From: Amphiura filiformis
Taxonomy: Eukaryota > Echinodermata > Ophiuroidea > Amphilepidida > Amphiuridae
Direction of reading: 5' to 3'
Assembly: GCF_039555335.1 (NCBI RefSeq)
Contig: NC_092628.1
Coordinates: 94,251,782-94,315,781 of the forward strand
DNA length: 64,000 nucleotides
The notes beneath the pieces are model-generated. The model saw only the letters and a list, made by a program, of their open reading frames with translations, did no database searches and had not been told where the DNA came from. Of the stretch, positions 29,081 through 41,200 are shown in pieces. Position 1 is the stretch's first letter. Each line of letters begins with the position of its first letter. The translations under genes were made by a program, and so were the position numbers.

Positions 29081-30540
29081 GTAGGCCGCAACCGCCACAA
29101 CGTGGAGCTGCTACGCGTAGCTGACTTTTTGCTCCGTGGAGCCAAATTGACCAATCATGATCATGTTAGAGTTTTTCATTACTCGGGAGGTAAAACTGAC
29201 TAATTAAGTACGACTTACTCATTACGTGAAGCGAATTTATTCATTAAGAATTTGCCAGACGAGCGTCACGTAGTTGCAAGATATCCTCGGTCACGAAAGT
29301 TATGATTCAAAAAGTAGTTTATGAAAAGTACGAACTGACTTATTATTAAGATGGACATGCACTCATAAGAAACTCATACAGTATTGTACATAACTATATA
29401 GCTAGGCAGAGTGGTGGTAAACTATGCACACAGTTCTGCGATCTGCAGTGTATCGCCGGGAGCTAATTTGTATAACTTGCGCGGTGTCCCTGCGGAATTC
29501 GACCTTCAGCAAACTGCAAACCAGTTCGGATTTACTTTATATACTAGTAGTAGGCCATACATACTGTAGTTACTGTCCGTTTTCCTATACACAATACTCA
29601 GTGCGCTCACCATTGACGCGTGACCTTTACAAATAGTGTATGTTAGAAGTACAGGCCATTGCCTAGTTGACGTCACTACTGTGTAAAAAATAACCGGCCA
29701 ATATTTAAAGTATTCTCTGAAATTCTAGAAAATATAGTTTTGCAACATGTCCTAAATTATTAGCTAATTTAGGTGTTTGGAAATATTGGTACTTTTGTAC
29801 CAAAAAATATGAAGAAATTATTTCTAAACCGTGTTATGTCATTAAGCTTCTCATTTTCAAGAACGCTGGTTAACAATAAGCAGACTATTGTCTCATTTCG
29901 TAAACAAAAGCCCACAGTATTGTTACCTTGCGTTCGCTTTATAATCGTTCACCCAACTGAAACTATAATACCAGCTCATTGCTCATTGCACAGGTAAAAC
30001 AGACACAAGTGCAGTGTGTATTTAACCAGAGAAGATCTGATGTAACATAGTTGAGCCGTTTTCATTGAGTGTTATCTTGGTTTAATAGCTTTTAATAGGG
30101 TTTAAGTCCTTCAAAGGTCGTGGTGAGTTCTACTGTAGACATGACTGCATCATGATTATTTTTAAGTCAACAACATTCAACAATATGATCACCGTGATAG
30201 TATGAGAGTATCAGTACCGTGGGTGTCAGTGATCCTGGCCTGACACAGTAGACAAACAAACAAACAAACACGCCACACACATGACACATGCATGCAAGGT
30301 AACATTGACTATACACTAATCAAACAATGGTATTGATCCTGTACAACTGGTCGTGGTTTATTTACAATCGATTCATTTAAAACATTAATTTTGGCAAGAG
30401 TTTTCTCTCTCTGGAACGAGGATGCATCCACTGGCTCCGCGTAATGAAAAGATCTAACATGATTGGTCAATTTAGCTCCGCGAAGCGAAAAGTAAGCTAC
30501 GCGTAGCAGCTCCACGTTGTGGCGGTTACGGCCAGCCATA
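29081..30540. mobile_element. 1.46-kb element flanked by inverted repeats of about 120 bp
   Basis: The left end ATGGTAGGCCGCAACCGCCA then CAACGTGGAGCTGCTACGCG is mirrored at the right end (30419-30540), which on the minus strand reads ATGGCTGGCCGTAACCGCCA. Homology continues through 'ttgaccaatcatg' and 'tttttcattac'. The interior has no transposase that I can recognise, so it is probably non-autonomous. Confidence 0.6.
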
Positions 30541-30610
30541 TATTGATCATGCGAAAATCGTAAAACATAGAATAGAAACAGTGTGGCAGGCGCTCAAAAT
30601 CTCAAATTGT

Positions 30611-30755
30611 ATGCTTAGCCTGAGTTGCACGGCCTATCTCGAATAAAATCACCATGCGTAGTTGTTGAAAAACGTGAGGATTCATCGTACTATCACGGCA
30701 ATTTTTAACACGAAGATATAGGGATGATGACGGTGTGCAGTGTATACACATAATC
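30611..30755 (+). repeat. Dispersed repeat, copy 2 (pair at 27136-27285)
   Basis: The same ordered blocks occur as at 27136-27285: GGCCTATCTCGAA, 'ccatgcgtagttgttgaa', CACGAAGATATAGGGATGATGACG. Confidence 0.6.
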
Positions 30756-30865
30756 ATGCATAACTCGCAAACGCAAAATCGGAATCAACTGAAATTTTGG
30801 GAATAAGCTTTTTTCGTGGATATCTACTGAAAAATGTCATAAAAAGAGGATGCTATAGGATCACG
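30738..30865 (+). repeat. Right half of the AAAGGGCATTTCGTGATCC element
   Basis: ACACATAATCATGCATAACT through 'cggaatcaactgaaatttt', 'ttttttcgtggatatctact' and GGATCACGAAATCCT matches the right third of 59350-59668. Its end is an inverted copy of the element's start. Confidence 0.7.
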
Positions 30866-31039
30866 AAATCCTCCTTTAAATAAAAACCGCAGTGTACTTT
30901 TTAATATTAATGTAAAAAGAGGTTCAAGGAAGCCATATTCTCCGTAGTTCACTTGTCCATTGTGCATACTCTGGCTATTTACGTTTAGCATAAAACTCCA
31001 ATTTGTATTAAGGGCTGGGGTATGAACGTTTGGACAGTA

Positions 31040-31645
31040 TTTATTTTGGGACATTAGAGCACATCAGACATATCGAATTGCATTCTGAATACGAAAAGAA
31101 TGTCATTCTGATATCAAATAATTTTGATTTTTCAAATTCGCAATTTAATACACATTTTATGGCAAATCATTAAAAATTGATATTTTTGATATTTAACAGT
31201 ACTTGAAGTAAACTTTATAAAATCTGATGATTTATACTTAAAGTGTATGTAGCTGGGATGAAAAGCCGACGATCAATTGACAATTTTGACCTTTCGTATT
31301 GAAGATATTGATTTTTTCCCCAAAACACCAAAAAAATTAGGTCTTTTTGGGAAAAAATCCATATCTTCAATATGAAAGGTCAAAATTTTCAATTGACTGT
31401 CGGCTTTTCCTCCCTACACTACACTTTAAGAATATATCATTAGATTTATATAATCTACTTCGAGGACTGTTATATATCAAAAATTTGAAAAATATCAAAT
31501 TTTTATAATTTGTCATAAAATTTGTATTATATTGTGATTTAAAAAAATGAAAATTATTTGATATCAGAAAAACATGCTTCGTATTCAGAATGCAATTCGA
31601 TAGGTCTGAGGTGCTCTCATGTCCCACAAAAAATACTATCGAAAC
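31040..31645. mobile_element. 600-bp foldback element
   Basis: Two arms of about 290 bp form a large palindrome centred near 31336: 'gggacattagagcacatcag' is mirrored by 'tgaggtgctctcatgtccc', 'gaattgcattctgaatacg' by 'cgtattcagaatgcaattc', and 'gacctttcgtattgaagata' by 'tatcttcaatatgaaaggtc'. No coding capacity. Confidence 0.75.
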
Positions 31646-32949
31646 GCAATAAACGCTCATTTTGGATCCCTTAATTTGTGTATAATTGATATATTTTCAC
31701 AACTGATCTTTTCAGTCACTGTACTCCTTCTGTTTGTTAGCTTTCCAATTTTTTAATCGGGCTTTCGTGATCAATACACTGGTAGATCCCAAAATCAAAA
31801 GAGGGAAAAAATAACTGTGTCCAACAGCACTGAGCAGGTACTGAACAATTGCAATGCAACATCAAATTTGCAGTAAAAATCTTTGATTTTTATACATGTA
31901 GTTTGCTATTTTTGGCCAAAGGTAAAGCCACAATGTACGACCTTATAATATGAAATTGGTTAATTTTTTTCAAACCTGATTTTTTGGCATAGGCCTATTT
32001 GTAATGTTTACACATGTCCCAACATGCATGCTCACAACTTCATGCTCACAAAGACGTCTTTTTGAAGAAAATCACTGACTCCAATTATAATATCGGCACA
32101 TTGTATATTTTGAGTTCAAATCAATTTGTTGTTGTTGTTTTGTATTTTTAGACACTATGTCACTTGGGAAATGTCTAAATTTTGCCAAAAACGGCAAAAA
32201 TTATGCTGTTGGCCAAGGTTGACATCCAACATGGTCAAAGTTTGTGCAACTTTCTGCAGCTCTGTGCAAAATTTAGGCATCACTTTTACAAACTTTTCTC
32301 TCAACTAAATACAAAGTTATTGTCCACACTATGGAATTTCCTGCAGCACTCCCAGTCCTTGTTTTGTTTAAAAAGATAATAGGCCCTAAAACAATAATTG
32401 TTCATCATCTCATGGTATTTTACACAAACACACTGCAATGATGGATTGATAGTTGTTTTTGTGTCTCCATTTATTTCAAATGTATTAATATACAAGTACT
32501 TTCATACAAAGATGACAATTGCAAATAGTGCTAAAAATTGTGAAAGCTGTCATGATTTAAACTGCATAGAAAGTATTTACAAATAAGTTTACACAGGAAA
32601 AGGTACACATGCATGATTGCTACTATCAAAGACTTTTTTTGCCACGGCAGTGGCACTAATATGGAATTTGCACTTAAAACACTTAAGTTCACGGATCAGG
32701 TGTATAGTACATGTACTTTGAGCTACTTCTACAAGAAGCTTTTATATTTTACTTTTTTATATTTTAAAACTTGAGTATTCATAATTATCTGGATATGGTA
32801 CTGTTCAAGACATAGATATAAAAAAATAATAATTCTGAATACATCATCGCTAAGAATGACATCTGCATTACACATGAACATACATATTTATTTTATTTTT
32901 ATTTTTTTATACAGGTAAAATATGTGATAAAATCATGAATATTGAAAAT
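31646..32949. other. Intergenic stretch without recognised features
   Basis: AT-rich sequence. No gene, splice-bounded exon or repeat is recognised on either strand. Confidence 0.35.
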
Positions 32950-33482
32950 AAACTGAGCTCAAAAAGAAACTTATAATTTTTCACAAGGTCATATCTTGAA
33001 ATCCTGTCCATCAAATTGAACCAAAATTACACACAGATTTACTTCAATACTCTACTCTTAACACATGTCAGTAACCAAGCAGTTATCCAACTGACACAAC
33101 AGCAAAATGCACTGACATGGGACAGCTTCCTGGACCACATTCACAGCCCAGCCCTGTTACATGAAAAAAGTGTATGAAAAGCAGAAAGCAGCACCGTTTT
33201 ATCATCTGTGCAAGGATCTTGTGTGCATTCTCACAGATTTTTTGTCCTGGGTGCCAAATGTTGGGCTGTGAAAGTGAAGGAAGTCCAGGAAGCTGTCCTG
33301 TGACAGTGCATTTTGCTGTTGTGTCAGTTGGACAACTGCTTGGTTAATGACATGTGTTTTGAGTAGGGTATTAAGGTAATCCTGTGTGTCATTTTGGTTC
33401 ATTTTGATTGACAGTATTTTAAGATATGACCTTGTGGTTCACAAGTTGTAAAAAATTATAAGTTTCTTTTTGAGCTCAGTTT
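32950..33482. mobile_element. 530-bp foldback element with AAACTGAGCTCAAAAAG ends
   Basis: The left end AAACTGAGCTCAAAAAGAAA is mirrored by the right end TTTCTTTTTGAGCTCAGTTT. The arms of about 220 bp include 'tgacacaacagcaaaatgca' and its inverse. Short frames inside are mirror images of each other and not genes. Confidence 0.75.
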
Positions 33483-34748
33483 AATTGGTGGGAATGAGTT
33501 CACATTTAATACAGTTCTTTGGACAAAACAGAACAATGTCTTAATCATCACTAGCTGCCACACCTTTCATTGGCTTATTCAAAATGAACATATAAATAAC
33601 ATTCTGGGTGTGTTTTTCACAATAAATCCCTACACATTGGGGTAAGTCTTTCCATGTTTAGAAAACTCATCAAAAATGGCAAAAAATCCTTAGAAATAGG
33701 TCCATATATTTTGAAAAAAAAATGGTCTAAAAGAGCACAAATAGCTGTTTTTGAGTCAAAATTACGGGTACTCTTAGAAATGGAGTAGGGTTCTGAATCT
33801 CAGGTGGCATATTCCATCAAAACATAATTCAAATACCCCCTGGCCAGCTCTGATCATAACAGGTTTATATACGGAGGTCAAAATTGTGATAGAATTATCA
33901 CTTGTTAATTATTATTTGTGACAATGGCTTCATTTTAATGATATTTGTCATTTGACAAAACAGAACAACATGAATACTGCTTCATCAAGTGGCTGTATTG
34001 AAAACAAACATACATATATACACATACATAACATGTTTTTCATTATACAGGTTGTTAAAATTATGACTAAATCCTCACATTTTCTCACAGGGTCGTACAA
34101 ATTGGGATAAAATCCTTACAATTTAATAACTACTGTACAATGAACTCATATTTAGTGACTTTTTAAATAATTTTAACTGTTTAATTAAATTTAATTAAAG
34201 TTAAAACTGCTTTGTCATCCACTGGCTCACACCCAGTAAATTTAATTTGCTCTTCGAAATCATAAACAAAAACATATTTTCTAATTATTGAATCAAATTA
34301 ACATCGAATCAAATTCTAATTAACAGAAAGGTGTGTGTGTGGTCACTGGTCACCTTATTTACTAATTAGTATTTGTACTAATCAATCATAGTCTACTACC
34401 TTACTTGATCACCTTGGCAGCTTTGGAACTATAAATAAAAACCCATCATAAAACACATGTCTAACCCTAACACTGAACCCTGCTTTTTGATATCGGAAGT
34501 CGAAGAAGATCCGAAAAAGTCAAGAAGAAGAATTTTTGACTTGGCACCCCCGGGATTCGAACCTTTGACCCCCCGCATGCCAACCGAACGATCACAGACC
34601 GGTAGCTATACGGGTTATTGCTGCCCGGCCAGCAATTCCGTGAGCATTTAACACTTAGGGTGATTGCGTCATCGCAGACCCTGGGGATTCATGCATGCGC
34701 AGAATTAACAGGTGTTAGGGTTAATTATGTGGTTTGTAAAGTGAATTG
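33483..34748. other. Intergenic stretch with a possible tRNA-like fragment
   Basis: No protein gene is seen. On the minus strand about 34545-34625 there is GGTTCGAATCC (B-box-like) and, upstream, TAGCTACCGG (A-box-like). The acceptor arm does not pair well, so this is probably a tRNA-derived SINE remnant rather than a tRNA gene. Confidence 0.35.
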
Positions 34749-34899
34749 GGCTATTCCAGTTAAAATCTGTATACCCCCTATGGAAGACATGGTAGATTTC
34801 AAATGGTGACATCCATTCATTTTGCAATTGACACTCCCTGTGTGGGACATTGAGGTCATGTCTTACAAAGGGGGTGTATGGATTTCAACTGAAATAGCC
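34749..34899. mobile_element. MITE with GGCTATTCCAGTTGAAATCC-type ends, copy 1
   Basis: The left end GGCTATTCCAGTTAAAATC and the right end GATTTCAACTGAAATAGCC are inverted copies. 'tatggaagacatg' and 'gtcatgtctta' are also mirrored. A related full copy is at 55844-56014, with partial copies near 21268-21318 and 36299-36395. Confidence 0.7.
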
Positions 34900-35111
34900 A
34901 ACTTTTATTTTCAAACAAAGTACAATTTTCCTGAGGATCATCAAAATTAAAGGTGTGTGACCTGTTTAATAGCCTCATCCCCCAACTTTACTTCATCACA
35001 ATGCAGATCATGTGAAAGTTCATATTTTTCTCATGAGCAAAGTAACATTAAGGCTTTAAAGATGTTTTCTTTAAATGTGGTATGAACAAAAACATGGTAG
35101 TTTGGTGGTTA

Positions 35112-35229
35112 CCCCGGGTAAAAGCAGGGGGTGGCCAAAACGAAGGGGTGGCGGAAGAAGAAGGGGCGGCAAAAAGAATTAGTAAAGAAAAAAGGGCGGA
35201 AAAAATTTGAAAAGTATAAAAAAATTTGA
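35112..35229. repeat. Fragment of the GTGGCGTACC element
   Basis: CCCGGGTAAAAGCAGGGGGT, 'gcggaagaagaaggggcggc' and 'aaaagaattagtaaagaaaa' match 53090-53180 and the inverse at 49190-49250. Confidence 0.65.
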
Positions 35230-35622
35230 GTAAGGTCAGTAACTTGCATATTTGAGATATCATCAACATGTAGTGCTACAGGGTACCGGTTCCTAGCCTC
35301 TAAGTAGTGTTATTCATGGTAGTTTATTCTATAAAGCTCCTGGAGCATAACATGTTGAAGGAATCTCAATTTTGCCCAGTAACTTTGGCTAGTGTAAAAA
35401 AAAGTTAAGATTCAGCTCTGTCATGTATGTACAATATAATTATAGAAACTTACATACAGGGAATGTATTCAAAAGTTAAACTTTACAACAAATAGCATTT
35501 ATTATATTTAATAGAAATCACTACACTCTATTATTTGGGTGGGCTTTATAAAAATTGTAAAATCTCTACTAATACAGATTGATTAATATATTATATTTAC
35601 AAGGTTCAAACATAATTAATAA

Positions 35623-35769
35623 TACATTACTTAATCATACATAATTGTAACACTTTCACATTAAGTAGCCAGAACCATCCCTATCCAACACTTGAAGTAC
35701 ATTACTTATTCATACATAATTGTAACACTTTCACATTAAGTAGCCAGAACCATCCCTATTCAACACTTG
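35623..35769 (+). repeat. 75-bp tandem duplication
   Basis: TACATTACTTAATCATACAT through 'agccagaaccatccctatcc' and 'aacacttg' (35623-35697) is repeated almost exactly at 35698-35769. It sits directly against the MITE starting at 35770. Confidence 0.85.
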
Positions 35770-36123
35770 CAGTAGCCAGCTTTCTTGGTCGGGGGGGGGG
35801 GCAAAATAGATTTTTTGGGGGCAAAGATGAAAAAAAATTCCCCAGTTGCATCATTTTGACCCGGTATTATTGGTATACATATACCATTTTTTTAGACAGA
35901 CTAAACTTGTCTTTGAGTTCCCAAAACAGGGCTTTATCAGGACAATGTGTGCTCGTAATGGTGTTTTACACTATTTTGGCCCATGATCTGGGTAAATTTT
36001 GTCGGGAAACAGGCTCATTTCTCCTGTTCTTTTCCTTCCCGATTTTCTCTTTCATTTCTTGTCACAGGGGCACTTTTCTCTTTAATTTTTGTCCTTCCCT
36101 GCCTTCTACTGGCTATGCTACTG
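35770..36123. mobile_element. CAGTAGC-ended MITE, copy 3 (reverse orientation)
   Basis: It starts CAGTAGCCAGCTTTCTTGGT and ends CTACTGGCTATGCTACTG. The interior 'gtgttttacactattttggc' is the inverse of the blocks in copies 1 and 2. Confidence 0.65.
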
Positions 36124-38048
36124 ACTTGAAGTGCTTCAGGCAATACGCCAAGCATAGCGACCAAGCTTTTGTATTGTATGGAGGATGGTTAACACTCTGA
36201 TTCTAATATGTAGGTCATGGTCACAACGATATAAGAAGTTCAAATGCAAAACCTGATATACAAAGGCTACCTTGTGTATTACAAGTGTGGTTTTCAAATA
36301 GAGTTACCTGAATGGGTGACTCCATTTGAAATCTACACCCCTGTATGAAAGGTCATGTCTTCCATGGGGGGGGGGGGGGTGTATGTATTTCAAATGGAAC
36401 AGTCCATCCTTCATACCATCTGCTTACTCATTACCTTCAATAAAAAAAATTACAAATTAACGAGCTTAAAATACTTAGGGGCTATCATTTTCTTCGGAAG
36501 GGGGTCCCAAATTTACAAAAAGTCGGTGTCAATAAAATGGTGCCCCCCCCCCTATTTCAGCTAAAAATATTATTTTTGGTCATCAAAAAGTTTATAACCC
36601 CCCTTATTTTTCTTTCCAAAATTTTTTGACCCCCAGTATATTTGATACTCCTTCCGAAGAAAATGATAGCCCCTTATTGCACACATTCATATTCAAATTA
36701 CTATTTTATGAAGTATGATCATTGCTAACTATCCATGTTTACTTACAGTAAAGCACAATATTTTCGTACCACAAAATTTTCACCATTTGAAAGATCATAA
36801 TTTTTGTGGCACATAATTTGACAGCTTTACAGTATTTGCATGCATACAGTAAAAACACGATAGTTATCATATGTGCTTACTATAGAGTGCTTTTGAAAAC
36901 ATGAAATTGTACCAAAGTCTGGCGCTTTACTGACTGAGCTAATGAGGTTGAGACACAAATTTGCAGGTTTACTTGTTTGTGTATAACTATGCGTATCGAT
37001 GATTTGCTCAAAACCCTTTACACTTTTATGGATGGAGCACTTCATGTTTGCATGTTTTAAAAGCGCTCGAAGCACATATGCTAACTATCGAGTTTTACAG
37101 TATACAGCATGCAGTTATTTCATATTTTGGCATACTACTATAACAAATGTATGATAAAACATAACAAAAGCAGAGGAAGCAGCATTGGAGATAACTGGAA
37201 TGTATTATTATTTACAAAGAGGAGGATACTACTATCTTGTAAGAATCTGATATCATTTCTATAATATACATGGAGATTAAAGTTAATAATAGATTTTTAA
37301 ATCCACAATTTTGGTATAAAATGACTGAAAATGGCTCCAAAGACCATCTGGAATCAATAGGAAAAAAGGCCATGGTTGACACATGTAGCTCAATGTTTAC
37401 CAAGGCACAGCACTTTGTTTCAAATTTGCAATGAGCCATATAAATGTAGCGCAAAGTGTGTGCAAAATATCCACTAGATAATTGTATGTCCAGTAGATAA
37501 CTGCAGCACCTATTGGTCCTAAACACAATGACCTAAGTAGTCTTGCCTATATATGCCATTCTTTGAGAAACCACCCCTTGGTATCTCTTTATAAAACTAT
37601 TTATTTTACAAAGCACATAATTGCACACATTTTTCAAAGGACCCAATAGTTAATTTCAACACTCCCAAATCAAATGCTTTGCATTTTGATAAGTGTGGAA
37701 AATACCAGAATGAATTATATTTCTGGATTTGTTAAAATAAGTCCCTGTATAAACTTTGGCAATATGCTAAAAAAAATTGGCTAAATTACAGTATTTGGAT
37801 TTTATTTACACCAACATTTAATAAATATCAAACTGTACAAATCATACTCCGCCATGACCTTAGGCAATGCAGAAACCTGAATTTCACCATAGTGCCCTAA
37901 ATTTTGATCACATGACCAAATATAGAATAAATCACAAAGTTTAGGAGACTATGGTAAAAGATCCAGGTTAATGAGGTGCAACACATCATATGGAGAGTTA
38001 AGAGAAATTCTTTTAAATATGCACATTTAACAAGAAAAATGTATAAAA
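36124..38048. other. Non-coding region downstream of the NTPDase gene
   Basis: It includes a partial copy of the GGCTATTCC MITE family near 36299-36395 and the MITE at 36850-37099. The NTPDase 3' UTR is expected here: minus-strand AATAAA occurs at 37801-37806, about 245 bases past the stop. No other gene is seen. Confidence 0.4.
36850..37099. mobile_element. 250-bp MITE with a tRNA-like A-box segment, copy 1
   Basis: The ends are inverted repeats (GTAAAAACACGATAGTTATC and GCTAACTATCGAGTTTTAC). On the minus strand the interior reads TTAGCTCAGTCAGTAAAGCG, like a tRNA D-arm. A homologue is at 57540-57795. Confidence 0.6.
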
Positions 38049-38282
38049 TCATACTCCCCCATATCCTTGGTCAGCTTCTTCATATGGATGTTTAGGAGAA
38101 TTTCTTTTCGATAGAAACCCCGCAATTATCAGTACAAAACCCAAAATAAATATAATTACTAATGCAGCTAAGACACCATAGAAAGCAGAATCTGGTACTT
38201 CCATACAGGTAGATTCTACAGGAATACGATTGGTGGCGTTAATCATGTAGCCCAGAGACCATCCTAATTCCACTCCCTTAAT
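38049..38282 (-). CDS. ENTPD-like: NTPDase last exon: C-terminal membrane segment
   Basis: The acceptor is TTTTTTTCAACAG, phase 0; the stop TGA is at 38051-38049. It codes IKGVELGWSLGYMINATN, a hydrophobic segment (about FYGVLAALVIIFILGFVL) and a short cytoplasmic tail ending YEEADQGYGGV. Confidence 0.95.
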   Translation of the reverse strand: MKGVELGWSLGYMINATNRIPVESTCMEVPDSAFYGVLAALVIIFILGFVLIIAGFLSKRNSPKHPYEEADQGYGGV

Positions 38283-41200
38283 CTGTTGAAAAAAAGAAAG
38301 GAAAATATAAATAGCAAAAAGACAAGCTTAAATATGTTGTTCTTTCAAATTTGATATTATGATGTATATTGTTACTTTATTTGTCAAAGCTGGTGACAGC
38401 ACTTTTTAGCTATGTGGCCCGAGATAACTGACACTTATTGAAAATCTACACACAAACATTCAATTACACAGTTCATCTTGTCATTGTCAATGAAAATGTC
38501 AAAAAGGATCAATGGAACTTTTCAATTCATAATATACTAACATGTTTCACCCTGATGTGACAGTGACATCAGTGCCCATTTCATTGGGTGCAGCCTCAAA
38601 TCGCTAGCATTCGTTCAAAGCGCTTGTGTACACATGCACACGCTTAAAGATGCCGCATAGATGTGCAAGCAAAACAGCTCCTTCAACGTGTTGACGTCAC
38701 TGCCACATCGGGTGAAAATTGGTATAAAAGTTTTTTAGAGCATTTAAAATAAATCATTTTAAGTAACTAAATTATGCAAAAATTTCCCTTTTTGGCAATA
38801 ATTGTTGCAGGTAATCAAAATGTATGGCAGACAACCAAAACCATGAGGTCAGGTTGTCCACTGGACACCCTCCATTTGTGACCCATCACATCGAACCACA
38901 TCAGTTGTTGGAAATCCACATTTAAAGATAATGGAGAAAATATATAAAAAAATAAAGAAATAATTTTGAACTGTATTTGTCACATAAAATCACCATTCTC
39001 CATGCCACATCAATGGATGAGGTGTCAATTTAAAGCATAAAAGTAGTCCACTAACTTGGCGATGAAATCTGGAAGTCCATTTTTGACGATAATTGCCATG
39101 TTTCGAAGTGATGTGTCACATTTTGTCCTTATTTCAAGCACTGCTCTCATGCAAATGTAACAAGTTAACTATAGCACAACCAAAAGCTACAAAATGCTAC
39201 AGCACAAAATGACTTCAAGTGCAAGCTATATGATCCGAGTCTGTAATAATCTGATCACAAATAAAGGCACGTAAACCTTGGGAGACCAAGGTACACACAC
39301 ACCTGTGGCTTGCCATACCTGGTAGCATGCTCCACACTCAATGGATCCATGGCTAAAAACTAATTCGGAAAAAACAACTTGTCTCTAATCTTCTTTCTTT
39401 TAGCTATGTTTTATTTGTCAAAACAGAATAATATTTTTTTAAATCCCAAATAATTAGTGCTGTATGTTTTGGAATGGGGAGTAAGGGAGGCACCAGAGAT
39501 TTTTGAGTTTCAGTAGTCCCTCTTAGTGGTACTTACATCTGAGACAACTTCAATATCCCAGTTATCCTCACCAAACTTATAGCCATCAACCCACAATGTC
39601 CAAATGTAGTGAATTTCAAAGCAATACAGCAACAGGTATTTGTTGTAACCTGGCATAGCCTTAAGCTGAAGAGAAATAAAAGTTTACGGAGACAACGATA
39701 TCAGTTTAAATATATACATGGTACACTGCAATCAGTGGCGTGGTCAGCATTTTTGGATGGGGCCAAAGGGGCAAAATGTGACAAAAATTGTCATAGTTGG
39801 TCATAAAATACCTAAAAATGTAAAATATCATGACGACCAGCATCCCACGGGTGGAGGTGGGACAAGATGGGGAGGGCAAAATGTTCCTCAGAGGGCAGTT
39901 TCCCCGTTTGGCTACACCACTGATTGTAATTTACTTATGACCCAGGTTTACTCCATGCCTGAAGAGTGTCAAATAATGTGGTTTTAAATAGGGACCTACT
40001 ACCTGCTTGTCTTATACAAAGCATTCCAAAAGTGATAACCCAACAAAATATACATCCACAACATTTGTCCTGGACCATAGCATAACTTCCTATGGGCCCT
40101 GTGTCTTTGCACACCATTGTGACAGTACAACACGCTGCACTCTAAAGTATGATTGAAATTTCAGATCCTGGTAAAAAGGTTAACTTATACTGGTTTCATA
40201 CTTTCCTGCAGCTTGCCGCTTTGCCGACAATTTTGCTTCACTGCGCAGTCACATCAGAAATGGCAGCAGTAACCAGCGACAAGCCGATATATTGATCACT
40301 CAACCACTTTGCCCAAAGCGGCAAATTGCTAGGATTTGAATTCCAGTCAACTCGGAGCAGTGCTGCTCTGACCTAGTGGCATAGCCAGGATTTTTACATG
40401 GGGTGGCCAAGGGGACTTTCAGGAGGAGCAGAGTTTGATTAAAATGATAAAAAATGGCCTAAAAATTTAACAATTCCTGTTCCAGGGGAGAAGAGGGTTA
40501 AGTTTGCTTACCTCATCGTAAGTTTTATTGCAGAAATCATAGCGTGTATCATTCACTTCTTTCATTGTTGGCTTCGTTGACAAATTTAAGCCTTCAAATA
40601 CCTTTGCAAATACACTGAAAGCCTGCAAGAAAAGTTGATGCAATTTCACAAATTAACATCTATTTGATATGTGATATGAGGTATCAATGTGATATGTGCG
40701 CCATAATTTATTTAAACCCCCACATTTAAAATCATCATTTCCCAGGAAAATGGCATACAGCAGGCCGGACAGTAACATGTGTAAGTCTATTTCACCTTTT
40801 AGGCATGGATAGTCTGGCAAATATGGGCTAATTATTCCCTGAGCATCCAATGTGCCATGCATTAGTAGGACTACAACTGGTATTTTCCGATCAGTTTATA
40901 GTCTCATTTCATATCTCATATCTGCTTGCTTTAAGGTTGGTGCCAACCCTGGAACTTCAGGGTTCATTGCTAAATTCAACAACTCTTCCTATACCTTTGT
41001 ACAGGAGCCAAGCATTGTTAATCTGTGATGAATCCACACTTTTCCAGTAGCGTATACGCTAACGCAGGGTTACGCATACGCGTTACCCGTGAGCGCGTAA
41101 AATTCATCATGACTGGAACTTATGCGTAAACACTTTCTTAATGTTATTAAAGTAGCAGTTAAACATAACCACTTCATTCTTTTGTTTTATTGCTGATAGG

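Noticed and set aside
32950-33482. Short proteins on both strands in the foldback
   Set aside because: The two frames are mirror images from the inverted arms of one element.
34545-34625. tRNA gene on the minus strand
   Set aside because: A B-box-like GGTTCGAATCC is present, but the acceptor stem does not close and the A box is atypical. A tRNA-derived repeat is more likely.
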